Source: Cryptomeria japonica
Lineage: Eukaryota; Streptophyta; Pinopsida; Cupressales; Cupressaceae
Length of the DNA: 64,000 bases
Direction: 5' to 3'
NCBI RefSeq assembly: GCF_030272615.1
Contig: NC_081406.1
Location: 473,133,900-473,197,899, forward strand
In this document: piece by piece, positions 46,334-57,442 of the stretch
Numbering within the stretch: the first letter of the stretch is position 1
How the letters are laid out: each line of letters begins with the position of its first letter
Notes under the pieces: generated by a model
The model's database searches: none
What the model saw: only the letters and a program-made list of their open reading frames with translations
What the model was told of the DNA's origin: nothing
Program-made: the position numbers and the translations under genes

Positions 46334-49300
46334 ATGTCATCTAGATCATCTGCTCCTACTTTCATTACAAATCCCACCATTCTTGAAGTTAAGGATAGGC
46401 TGAGACCCTTTTTCAAGGAAGTTCCCCAGATAGACAAGAAAGAAGACTCTGCGGGTGCATTCTCTAGGCTTCCCGACGACATGATGTATGTTGAAGATGT
46501 AAGGGCATATATTTACTGCACCTTGGAGGATCTAGGTATAGAAGAGATAAAGGGAATGTATCAATCTATGATATTGCGAAGCTCTGAAACAATCAAGCCA
46601 GGATATAAGATCATCAAGGATCTAGGGTTAACCGGTATCCTATACATATTGGAATTCAAAGATGAGGTGATCAGATATGTTCTGAGCAGGGTTCACAATG
46701 AGTTCATCTAGCTGGATCGACCCTACATGATCACAAAGGAAGCAATTCAAGCAGTCACTGGCTTACCCAAAGTCAGACAAGAACCTGGCAAGAAATTTTC
46801 CAACACAGAGGTTGAGAAGCTCACCGGTGCAACCCATGATGGAAGATCAATGAGGCTCGGCACAATCAAGGACATAGATGTGAAGTTTGTCAGCATGATC
46901 ATCAGTTATAAGGTAACTCAATCTAGTCGATTGAACTCTATTGCCAGTTCCTGCATTCATGTTGCACACCAAATGCTAAGGAATAATGGAAAATATGACT
47001 TATGTGAATGGCTGAGAAGTGAACTAATTTTGAATCTTGGAAAGATTAAGAGTGTTAAGAAAGGAACTTTTAGGTTTGAAAATCTCATTGTTTCTTTAAT
47101 GCTTTACTTCATAAATGAGCTACCTGGTCTAGTGAAGAAGCGTTGGGCTCATGACATGCCGGTAGGTATGCAAATCAAGGAAGCAATCACTGGTCCTAGT
47201 ACCGGTAGGGATAAAAAGCTTTGGGGCTATTTCAAAATATTTAAGGAAAATATGAGACAGGGGGAAAGAATATCAAAGCACATTGTGGAGAAGTACTCCA
47301 CTAATATTTGTTTTATGGTGAAGACTGATGAAACTCTTATGGAGGCAGTAGAACCTAGGACCATATGGGTCACTGATCTTGGATATGAAGTGGATGATAG
47401 CATTTTTGAACTTTATGCAAAAATGTTTCTTGAAGCTCTATTGGATGATAAGATAGAACACTTTGGTATTGCTGAGGAAAAGGCTCTTGAAGTCAAGAGT
47501 GGCTTCGACGGGAAAAGAAGAGAGAAGAAAATTGATAAGATGATTGCATTTGTACATAATGTATTCCATAAGATAGACACTAAACTAGGTTCTGGATCTA
47601 AACCAGCAGTGGTTAGTGCTCCTGAGGCAAAGAGGCCTGAAAATTTCATTTCTTTTGTCACTTCTAACTCTGATCCAAAAGATAATGAACATCTAGCATT
47701 CAGAAGGGTACAAAGAAAGAAATTTGACCTGTCTACGGTAGAGGAGAAGAAGGTGGAGCCAAGGAGGAAGCTTGTGAGAAAAGTAACAAAACCTAATGCA
47801 CCCCCACCTCTGGCAAGGAAACCTATTCAGAAGTGGAAACTAGTCACATCCACTCTAGCAACCCCCAACAAGAAGAAGAAGAGTGATGATGCTACTGAAT
47901 CTGGTAAGGCTACAATGACCTGTGCTGAATTGATTGATGAAATAACTAAGGATGGAATTTTGAAGAATTTATCCATTTATTATGAAGATTTAGAGGATAA
48001 TGAGCAGAATGAGATTGAAGAGGAAATTTTGTTATACATAGATATATAATAGAAAGCCTTAGTAGAAATTTTGAAGGAAAATCCTCTATCACTGTACAAT
48101 AAATTAGATGCTAGAAGACTTGAACCAGTCAAGAGGGATGGAGAAATTAAGGAAGTAGAAATTTTGGGTATGTGTGGTTCAATAAACAATGAGGAAATGA
48201 AATGATGCATTGATGTTGCAAACGGAACAATTTTTAGTAGCAAACCTTGGCAAATAAGCCTAATGATGGGCAGGTTAAATGAGGTAGTAAATGAGACCAG
48301 AGATGGTTGGACCAAATTCTTCCAAAAGAATCCTGATTTTCTCACCTCTCAAGAAGAATTTGTCAAAGCAACAACTTCCACCATCCCGGACAGATCTAAA
48401 GGGAAAGATATTTTGGGTAGTTTAGCTCCAATTTTGAACAAACCAGTAGTAACTATAAATATACAAACACCACCAGCAGCAAAGGAGAGTGTACAGTCAA
48501 TACCGACATAAACAACTTTTGAACAAGGCAATGTACAGGGTACTGACAATATTGTGGATAATACTCCACCAGCAGTAATTGATACTGCACCAAGTGGCGA
48601 AGCCACCGGTACTAAGGAGGATAAGGTAAAGGGAACTAAGACTATACTGGCAGTTAATATTGATTCCCCGGCAAAGGCTTTGGAAATTGACACTTCTCAA
48701 GTTGAGAAGAAATCAATCACTAAGATGAGTCCCACTGAGTTAATGATGATGGCTACTCAGAAACTAATAAAGGAGGGATCGGCAGATAAAGGAATAATAG
48801 ATCACTCAATCACAGTTTTTCACAGACTAATTCCTGATTGTAAGATTGAAAATGAATCAAGTTCTTCTGACAAGCTTTAGGCATTAACTAAGCATACATC
48901 TAAAAACTTTCAATCTTTGTAGAAAATTTCAAATCGGGAGGAACTTGAGAGATTTACTACAACTAAGAGAGCCACTTTTGATCAGATTATTGAAACAAAG
49001 AAGAAGAAAATTGAAGGAAAAATGATTCTTATTGAGAATTGTTTGAAATAGTGTACAAATATCTATAGGGTTTGTTGTAACATAGAAACTCTTACAACAA
49101 ATGTAGATAGCATATTAAAAGAGTTACATGATAAGGTAGCTAATTTTGCAAATTCTTTTGATGGATTAACCTCACTAACAACATCTGTTGATGAACAAAT
49201 TTTGTCTTTGGAGAACCAAATTTTTTCTTTTGAAAAGGAAAGAGACAAGATCATTCAAAGAGCAAAGAGTCTTAGAGGATTGGTGAGTCCAAGATTGGAT

Positions 49301-49500
49301 TCACTCGGTGTACATAAGAGGGAATGTATGGATATGATTGCTAAGCCCACACCGGCAAAAGTCAAAGAGAAGGAAACACTTGCACACTTAGTGAGTGGAC
49401 TTGTAACCATATATGAAATGTTCAAAACCAGTTGGGATACATATTTATAGTTGCTAGACAAGGCTTACCCAGAAATTTTGAAATTGGTCAAGCTCTGGTA
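46334..49500 (+). pseudogene. ORF2 of the two-ORF element (unknown function)
   Basis: From the ATG at 46334 (MSSRSSAPTF) a single frame runs about 1,055 codons with no frameshift, broken by about ten stops (46709, 48047, 48050, about 48203, 48509, 48878, about 48920, about 49048, 49448, 49498), over half of them TAG. The N-terminal 350 residues align with ORF2 of the composite: VIRYVLSRVHNEFI against IRIILSRVHGDKM; TIKDIDVKFVSMIISYK against SIKDDLVNYACMVIRYH; DLCEWLRSELILNLGKIK against DLCTGMQRQLPLNLKSIK. A basic linker (47740-47880), an acidic helix near 47970-48045 and a coiled C-terminal part (49200-49450) follow. No Glu/Lys-rich helix as long as in the composite. No enzyme motif recognised. 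Confidence 0.72.
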
Positions 49501-49707
49501 AAGTAATTTGTATTTATTCATTCTTTTCCTGCACCAAAATCTTTCAATTCTTTCACCTGTCTTTGGAATTGATGCCAAAGGGGGGAGTGTATATAATGTG
49601 AAAAATATCAGATAGAAAAATATGGCAAGGATATCAGAAAGGGGTGTATTGCTTAGGGGGAGCATACTTCAGGTTGAAGTGGCGGGGAATCCATTTTTCA
49701 CATGAGT

Positions 49708-49783
49708 GTTGCCATCAATGCCAAAGGGGGAGATTGTTGGCAATTGACACTCATTTGATTCATATGTTGTCATTGAAGGCAAC
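49708..49783 (+). promoter_or_regulatory. Polypurine tract inside an inverted repeat
   Basis: CCAAAGGGGGAGAT at 49721-49734 is followed by the LTR start TGTTGG. Arm GTTGCCATCAATGCCAA (49708-49724) can pair with TTGTCATTGAAGGCAAC (49767-49783) in U3. Confidence 0.8.
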
Positions 49784-50671
49784 ATGGTAACTTGGCAACA
49801 AGATTCATAAGGAAACATACATCATCATACACAGGTATTAGGAGGCATTCACCGGCATACATCGGCATTGGAGTATCCAGGTTTACACCGCCACCGGCAT
49901 CCAGCACTTCAGTGAAGCTGACATCAGTCTTGGACCTGAAGGAAGTTTTATTTGTAAAATCATTTTGTAATTACTATATAAGGCCAACATTTTATATACT
50001 TTGTAATTCATTGTAAGCCAACATAAGGCATATTGTTTGTGAAGGGTATATAGGTTAGTTTGTTAAGGTCATTATAAAAAGTGATGTGATAGATTGTAAT
50101 AAGGATATAGGAGATTGTGTAATGAGAAGTATATGTATGTAGATCATTTGTATGCAAATGTTATATCATGCAATGATCTGTAGATAGTTTGGAAAGCATT
50201 CTTGGAGGAGAGGAGATACCAATAGAAGTGTTCAGGATTTATGAACCAGTACAGAGAAAAACTATAACTAGAACTCTTTTTGGCATAGCAAATGCATTTT
50301 GTGAGTTCATTATTAGTATTTTATTTTAGCAAAATCTTGTAGTCAGTGAGACTCTTTTGTGATGAGTAGTGTGCTCTAGGCAGTGTGCCTTCCTGCTTGT
50401 TCAGACCCCCATTTTGTGTAATATCTTTCATATGGCCAATGAACTGATATTGTGGGTCACAAATCCCATCGTGTTTTTTCCTCTTTGAGGTTTTCCATGT
50501 ATAAATTTTGTGTGTTATGATGTTCATTTATGTGGATGGTTTATTTTCTTCAAGTTATATGTTTCTTCATTTACCAGTTTATATGTGTATGTTATATAAG
50601 GGTAAAATCATATCTTATCAGCAGAACACTGATTCACCCCCCCCCCCTCTCAGTGTTCTTGGATCCCAACA
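49735..50671 (+). repeat. 3' LTR of the two-ORF element
   Basis: Partner of 37018-37960. It ends GGATCCCAACA, followed by the duplication TAAAT. The hairpin AACACTGA (50625-50632) / TCAGTGTT (50650-50657) is perfect here. Confidence 0.88.
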
Positions 50672-50859
50672 TAAATAACAATGGTTTTTCACATATATTC
50701 CTCCCCCTTTGACAACAATGCCAAAGAATCAAATAGAATAAATAACTCTAAATCTCAAGGCTAACTACTCCCCCTAAGTAGTAGCATTGATTCATCAATC
50801 TGAAGCAGAAGGTAGCTCTGATAATGCATATCGAACTGATGCACATCTACATCAATTAA

Positions 50860-52250
50860 GTCTCTATCGGAGGGGTAGAAACCCCCAATCTATCTCTCAA
50901 ATACTCAAATGATTCCCGAGACAAAGGTTTAGTGAATATTTTTGCTATCTGCTCTTTAGTGTTCACATAAACCAATCTGACTTCTTTTGCTTCCACCTTT
51001 TCCTTCAAAAAGTTATACTTGATTGATATGTGCTTAGTCTTGGAGTGAAATACTAGATTCTTTGATATGTCAAAGATGCAGAGTTATGATAATGGATAAC
51101 TACCAGATCATTACAACTCACTTGTATATCCTTCAACATCTGCTTCATCCATAGAACTTTTAGCAGTAGATAATGAAATGCATGACTGCTTCTTGTTGAT
51201 CCATGAAACCAACTTCTTCCCAAGGAATAATGCTCCACTGGAAGTTCTCTTCCATTCATCAACATCACCTACCCATTCTGCATCTGTATATGCACATAAC
51301 TTAAAGTCATCATCTTTAGGGTACCATAAACCATATTCAGTTGTTCCTTGCAAATACTGGAATATCCTTTTTATTGCACTTTAATTATTTTCTCTTGGAT
51401 TACTTTGAAATCTTGATACAATATTGATTGCATTCATTATATTCGGTCTAGTCTGAGTTAAATATAGAAAACCACCAATTGTGGATTTATATCTTGTAGA
51501 ATTTACTGAAGGGGATACATCCTTAAGTGAGAATTTTTCACTTGTAACCATAGTACTAACCGGTTTAGAATTTTCCATACCAAATTTCTTCAACAATTCC
51601 CTTAGATACTTAGTTTGACAAATAAAGATGCCTCTGTCAGTCTGAGTAATCTACAAACCTAGAAAAAATCTTATTTCTCCAGTCATAGACATTTCAAATT
51701 CACTCTGCATATTATTAGAAAATTCCATGCACAATTTTTCTTCACAACAAATAATTCAATAATCAGAATATCATCATTAGTGATCTTATAATATAGGTTA
51801 CTATCAGCATTACCTTTTATAAAATCAAGTTTCAAAAGATACTTATCCAACCTTGCATACCAAGCTCTAGGAGCCTGTTTTGGTCCATATAGGGATTTCC
51901 TTAATCTGTGAACCATATTTTTGTCATCTGTCAGTAAAAATCCATCTAGTTTCTCAATAAAGACTTCCTCTTCAATTTCTCCACTCAGAAATGCACACTT
52001 AACATCCATCTGATAGACCTTGTAGTTCTTAGAGGCTGCATAAGCAAGAAATAGTCTAACAACTTCAATTCTAGCTACTGCTGAAAAAGTTTCACCATAA
52101 TCAATTCCTTCCTTCTGAGAATATCCTTTGCAGACCAATCTAGCCTTGTTTCTTACAACTTGTCCATCCTCATTCAATTTTTTTCTAAAAACCCATTTAG
52201 TTCCAATAACATTCTTATTTTTAGGTCAAGAAACTAAAGTCCAAGTATTG
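50860..52250 (-). pseudogene. Copia element 2 reverse transcriptase and RNase H
   Basis: The RT stretch 52177-51683 has [37 protein letters not shown] and [19 protein letters not shown] short deletion near 51748 removes the catalytic FVDD, so the frame reads ELFVVKKNC. RNase H pieces (51596-51053) include NSTRYKSTIGGFLYLTQ, WVGDVDEWKRTSSGALFLG and [13 protein letters not shown]. Frames change at least twice. A TGA near 52226 is at the same place as in Copia element 1. The sequence upstream (50677-50859) is 3' non-coding. Confidence 0.82.
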
Positions 52251-52612
52251 TTCTTTTCAATCTGATCTAATTCATCTTCCATATCTTTCATCCAACATTC
52301 ATCTTTACAAGCTTCAACTACTGATATTGGTTCAATCTAAGAAATGAAGAATACCTCTTAATTTTCCAATCTTCTCCTTGTCATAACTCCCATGTTTTTG
52401 TCTCAAATGATCTGATTTTTAGAATTATTTAGCCTTACATACCTTGGTGTTTTCTGATTTTCAGGTTCTCTGTGCTGCTCTTCAATTACAGTTGAGTTTT
52501 ATGATGATATTGGGGTAACTGGTTTAGTATTTTGTTTCAGTACAGGCACTATTGGTTCAATTATGATTATTTTCATTGTCGGTTCACTGTCATAAGATTT
52601 ATCTTGGTCTTT
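52251..52612 (-). other. Linker between Copia element 2 integrase and reverse transcriptase
   Basis: Corresponds to the poorly conserved integrase-RT connection of Copia element 1 (42315-42705). Broken by stops; scraps are recognisable by comparison only. Confidence 0.55.
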
Positions 52613-53527
52613 TTACTGTTCATCCACTTTCACATTATCACTCTCCACAATTCTCTGCAATCTTTTGTTATAACATCTATATGCTTTTCTTTTAGTTGAA
52701 TAACCATGAAATATTCCTTCATTACATCTAGGGTCAAACTTTCCAATGGAATCATCTCTTTTGATATAACACTTACTTCCAAAGATTCTAAAATATTTAA
52801 GAGTAGGTGAATGACCAAACAATAATTCATAAGGGGTCTTACTGGTATCTCCTTTGATATGAACTTTGTTGAATTTATAAAATGTTGTACTTACTACTTC
52901 TCTCCAGTAGATATGCGGCAAATTAGTTTCCATTATCATGCTTATGCCTACATCCAAAATGGTTTTGTTCTTTCTTTCCATAATGTCATTTTGCTGAGGT
53001 GTCCAGGGTGCAGATAATTGTCTTCCAATTCCACTTTTCTCACAATAATTGTTAAACTCACCAGATGTGAATTCACCACCTTGATTTGATCTCAGACACT
53101 TGATTTTCATTCCTGTCTCTATCTCAACCATAGATATAAAGATCTTGAATTTATCAAAGGCTTCAGATTTCTCCCTTAAAAAAGAAACCCACATCATTCT
53201 AGAATAGTCATCAATGATTAACATGAAATATCTATCACCTTGAAAGCTTTTTGTATTAGCAAGATGACATAGGTCAGTTTGAATCAAATCAAGAACATTA
53301 TTAGATTTGTTAGGTATTCTCTTAAAAGAAGTTCTAATTTGCTTACCCATTTGACATTCTTTACATATTAGATTGTGAGGATTCACAATCTTAGGTAAAT
53401 CTCTAACTGCCTTAGTTGAACTAATCTTTACAATGCAATTAAAATTTACATGACACAACCTTTTATGCCATAGCCAACTTTCATCAATATGTGCAATCAA
53501 ACATGTCTTTTCACTAGAGTTCAAGTG
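52613..53527 (-). pseudogene. Copia element 2 integrase, N-terminus cut
   Basis: Reads SWLWHKRLCHVNFNCIVKIS and CKECQMGKQ, then the core with IQTDLC (first Asp kept, unlike Copia element 1), MLIIDDYSRMMWVSFLR, LRSNQGGEFTSGEFN (second catalytic Asp reads Asn) and QQNDIMERKNKTILD (Glu kept). It ends at about 53527, where the homology to Copia element 1 stops abruptly inside the GAG-pre-integrase region. Everything upstream (protease and gag) is missing. Confidence 0.82.
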
Positions 53528-54022
53528 ATCAAGGAAGGGACTGAGGAGAAGCAAATAATTGAGCATTCCATTCCAATCTTGCACCAGTTAGTCCTATAAT
53601 TCCAAATGGATAAGGGAGCAAGCCCATCTGGAAAGCTCAAAATTCTCACTGAGCATATTTCTAAGGACTTTTAATCACTAAAGAAGATCTCTAACCGACA
53701 TGCTCTAGACCGATTTAATCAAGCCAAGAGGGTCACTTTTAATTAGTTGAATAAATCATATAAGGCACAAATAGTAGATAGATTGAAAATGATAGATATT
53801 GCTTTGAGGCAATGTACAAATATTTATTGGGTATGCTGCAATTCAAGTTTACTCACAACATGTATAGACAAAAGCATTAAAGATGTACAAAATACAATTG
53901 TAGACATTGCAAATAACTTTGATGGAGTAAATTTTTTAACCACATTTGTAGATAGTCAAATTTTGTTATTAGAAGTCCAAATTTCAGCCCTTGAAAGAGA
54001 GAGATAAAATCATACCCAAAAT
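53527..54022 (+). pseudogene. Captured piece of an ORF2 from the two-ORF family, antisense to its host
   Basis: The plus-strand frame reads VIKEGTEEKQIIEHSIPILH, then LKILTEHISKDF, ISNRHALDRFNQAKRVTF and IALRQCTNIYWVCCN. It aligns with the ORF2 region 48766-49265 (LIKEGSADKGIIDHSITVFH, LTKHTSKNFQSL, ISNREELERFTTTKRATF). One frame, with three or four stops. It is not a copy of the neighbouring element, because many residues differ. It sits where Copia element 2 should have protease and gag. Confidence 0.78.
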
Positions 54023-54420
54023 AGTAAGTGTTGACATCAATGTAACACATAATCAATTCTATCATATGGCCAACAATCTCCCCCTTTGGCATTGATGGAA
54101 ACACTAGATGTGAAAAACATCCAAATGCCACGAAGATGCCAAATAAGTCTCCCCCAATGGAAGACCGCCAACAATCTCCCATGAAATGATATAGCAATGA
54201 AGCTTTGAACCATAACTAAAACAAAAGGACCAAATACCGCCAAACTCCCCCTAAGGAGTACAATCAATAAATAACAATGGTTTTCCACATATATTCATCC
54301 TCCTTTGACAACAATGCCAATGAATCAAATAGAATAAATAACTCTAAATCTCAAGGCCGACTACTCCCCTTGACTAGTAGCATTGATTCATCAATCTATA
54401 GCAGAAGGTATCTCTGATAC
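54022..54420 (-). repeat. Second copy of the 3' end of Copia element 2
   Basis: Repeats the end of the LTR (54022-54075), the polypurine tract (54076) and the 3' non-coding region seen at 36770-37012 plus 50677-50820. It crosses the position where the two-ORF element inserted, and shows the uninterrupted site with a single TAAAT at 54268-54272. It ends near the shared word CTCTGATA. Confidence 0.82.
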
Positions 54421-54638
54421 CACTTGTTACAAGTGTGGTTATTGTTGCACCAAAAGATATACCTATTAATGCCCAATACAACCACTACATTTATAAAATC
54501 CACAGGAGGCGGTTAAGCCATGTCACAAACCCAAGCATTGTCCTGCATAACACAAGGAGACCAAGGGCACACACCTTGAAACAATCCCCCCCAATGCAAG
54601 CGAGGGGTTTGAACCTCTGACCAAGCTCTAATACCAAT
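54421..54638 (-). other. Short unassigned stretch between two primer-like sites
   Basis: Bounded by TCTCTGATACCACTTG (54412-54427) and GCTCTAATACCAAT (54625-54638), both like the initiator-Met primer site on the minus strand. The second is next to the 5' LTR. Content has no coding frame. Confidence 0.5.
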
Positions 54639-55837
54639 TGTTAGGATAATCGGTGAACAACTAAGAGGGGGGCGAGGGTGAATCAGTTGTTAACAGATTA
54701 CGTGAATTAAAGCACTTAAAACCTTATACTGATATAACTGATTAAGCATTAAAGCATAAATGAAAACCAAAGAATCAATACCATGCAACCATAACACATA
54801 ACACCATGATTTATACATGGAAAACCTCAATGAGGAAAAACCATAGTGGAAAACCCTACCCACAGTCAGATGATACTTTTCTAGCAAGTATATAAATACA
54901 ATAGGGGCCTGCACATGCAGGAAGGCACACTGCCTAGAGTGCACTGCTCATCACAATGGAGTCTCACTGACTACAAAGATGTCAATCACCTCAAGATGTT
55001 TGGACTACAATCCAGAGAGAAGAACTCTCAGTAATAGCATAAAACATGTCAGATTACAGTTCCAGTTAAGCTCAATACCAAAGGTCTAAAACCTCTTACA
55101 TAAACCCAACTTGATCACCTATGATCGACCAAATCCTCTGCACAAATCATTATTACATTATTCGCTCCTTGCCATGATACATGATCTACAATGAGATCTT
55201 ACATACATTTATAACAACCTGAGACCTAACCAATTAGGTCGGCCACACAAATGATAATGCAATAGATCCATTACATAATCTTGAAATAAAATCATAACAC
55301 ATGTCGGCCTAAGGCCAAATAAATATCATCCAATCAATAAAATATCTCAGAAGTGCATTGGAGTATCCACCAACATGTTACATGCAAACCAGTCCATAAC
55401 CTAGATAGCACCGGCCCTAAATTAGATCCACACATGCCAAAGAAATGACACCAACTAGACAAGGCATGAACATGATCACCATCAGCATCCTGAATCCCTT
55501 CTAGAAGTTGCACCAACACCACTTATGTATAACATCAAAGATCTTCAATAAAGCTCTGCCAGTGAAATCCTTACCGGATCAATAAAGCAAGCTTACTAGA
55601 ACATAAGATAGAATCTGATCATCAAGTCAATACCAACTGACTGAAACATACTTCAGAAGCATATGAACTATCCATACAAACATATCCCACCAACCAGATC
55701 ATACTGGTGGCAATCAATTGATTGTCTTTCCAATCCAATCCACCTACTGGAAGCCAGTAACCAGCCAAAATAGCAAGTATTGACATCAATGACAAAAATC
55801 AATGCAACACATAATCAATTCCATCATATGGCCAACA
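54639..55837 (-). repeat. 5' LTR of Copia element 2
   Basis: TGTTAGGATAATCGG ... ATGGCCAACA, then the duplication ATAGC. Hairpin arms ACAACTAA (54657-54664) and TCAGTTGT (54683-54690), with one mismatch. Confidence 0.88.
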
Positions 55838-55842
55838 ATAGC

Positions 55843-57442
55843 ATGGGATGAGTTTGAGGTAGCAAGGAACCATTTCTTCGATGTGGGCAAATACCAAACC
55901 CAGAAGTTTTCTCCTCTTCAATGCCCAAATTGGAGGACTTTTGTAATCCAATAGCTATCAAATTTCCCCAAAATATGAAAGAAGAAAGCTTATTTGATGT
56001 GCAATCAAAACCTACCATCTTTTCCCTCACTTGACGGCATAGAATTAGTCAAAAAATAAAATTAACTACATATTTTCATGTGCATAAGGTTATTTTAGCA
56101 ACATTTCAAGATTCAAGATGATCATAATACCTATTCTAACATGTGGAGAGACCCTTTAATGACTATTTGAGAAAAAAACTAAAAAATAAGCTAGCATTAA
56201 TAGTGTGATGGATTCAAGGATGGAGGATCCAGAATGGATGGTCCAACCTTGCAGCCTTAACTTTTTGGTAGGTATCCATAGCATAAAATAGATGTATCAT
56301 ATGAAGAAGAATCTTCTCATAAAGATACTAAACACAAGAATTACTCTAGAAATAACCTCGCTTCAAAAGACTCATCATCATTAAAACATATCTCAAATCG
56401 TATTACATCTACCACTAGGGATTCTAACATGATAGGTCGTGGCCAAGGATTATAATAATCTCATTTACAATCATCAAAGCACAACTTCACCTCCAAAAAT
56501 ATATCTATCTCCTTTGGAACAAATCACTACCCTTTGATCTATTATAAACTTCTCTACCTCTTGCTCCAGATCTACTTTTCCACCATCCCCTCTTGCAACA
56601 ATCGCAAGTGTTGCTTATATAGCATCGACATCCTCTAGATTAACTTGTATCAGCCAATGGTCATCCCTAAACACCAGACCTTATGTAGCATCTATTCATC
56701 CACCCCTCAATCCTAAATCATCTTTGACCATAAAATAACACCATGTGGTTTTGAAGACAAGCTCTACTGGTCCCAATTTATTTTCACACATCTCTTGTTG
56801 GAACATGCTTCCTTTTGCTAGAGAAAACTCTTGGATTGTTGTATTATCATCCAAAAAATACAGTTTCTACTTAGTCACCTCTAGAATTTGTTCTAGCAAC
56901 TCAGACCTGTAGAATCTAGGAGCTAACATTCCTCACCACAAGATCTACCTTCCCCCCAAACTGTAAGGCCAAGCAAAAAATACAATAGAATGCAGTTTTC
57001 TGCAACACCCCTCTTTGCAACTCGACACTTTGTGATAATCAGTCATTTAAATATTTTAGATGATCCTACATTAAACTCCTCGAGTTAATTGAAAAGTGAG
57101 TCTTTCACTTTTCTGGCTATTCATCCTCTATTGTCTCTCCACCATTGGTCTATCTCCACTTCAAATTCTATGATCTTATCCTGAAACACTACATTGCGTC
57201 AATAGTCGGCAATATGTACAGGTACCATCCAGAAACTACCTCAAGATGAGTTTACCGATTTGTTCATGAATGACTACATTTCCTCAACATTCGACAATCT
57301 GTATAGGTTCTTTCAAGAAGCTACCTTGAGATGAATATGCAAATTCACATATTTAGTGGTCTAGTCATTCTCACTGCACCACCTCAATGGTTGGAAATCT
57401 ATTTAGGTTCTCATTGTAAGCTTCCTCAAGATGAAGACTCAC
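55843..57442. other. Unassigned stretch, target of Copia element 2
   Basis: Continuous with 35389-35619 before the Copia insertion. A plus-strand stretch near 55850-55930 reads FEVARNHFFDVGKYQTQ, but stops follow soon. Nothing recognisable; it may be the decayed internal region of the element whose primer-like site is at 57443. Confidence 0.4.
57191..57432. repeat. Three imperfect tandem units of about 85-100 bp
   Basis: Units start near 57191, 57276 and 57375. Each runs from an ACAT/CACC-type word through CTGTATAGG, GTACAGG or ATTTAGG to a CTACCTCAAGATGA-like end. They are diverged and not coding. Confidence 0.55.

Larger units (their letters stand above)
37018..50671 (+). mobile_element. 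Two-ORF non-autonomous LTR retrotransposon, second family
   Basis: LTRs 37018-37960 and 49735-50671 are flanked by the perfect 5-bp duplication TAAAT (37013-37017 and 50672-50676). A primer site (37961), a coiled-coil/zinc-knuckle gag (38035-39165), ORF2 (46334-49500) and a polypurine tract (49720) give the plus strand. The native length is about 6.8 kb once Copia element 1 (39416-46245) is removed. No pol gene is present. Its plan and ORF2 match the composite at 2154-16155, although the LTR sequences differ. Confidence 0.85.
35625..55837 (-). mobile_element. Copia element 2, chimeric, host of the nested insertions
   Basis: LTRs 35625-36820 and 54639-55837 (1,196 and 1,199 bp) are flanked by the perfect 5-bp duplication ATAGC at 35620-35624 and 55838-55842. 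Polypurine tract at 36821 and primer-like site at 54625-54638 give the minus strand. The native internal region is 36821-37017 joined to 50677-54638, after removing the element at 37018-50671. Integrase, RT and RNase H are recognisable (53527-50860). Gag and protease are absent. In their place sit an antisense piece of another element's ORF2 (53527-54022) and a second copy of the element's own 3' end (54022-54420). Confidence 0.85.

Noticed and set aside
54595-54625. B-box-like word (GGTTCAAACC on the minus strand), possible SINE or tRNA
   Set aside because: No A box at the right distance, no cloverleaf, and the neighbouring primer-like sites explain the tRNA likeness.
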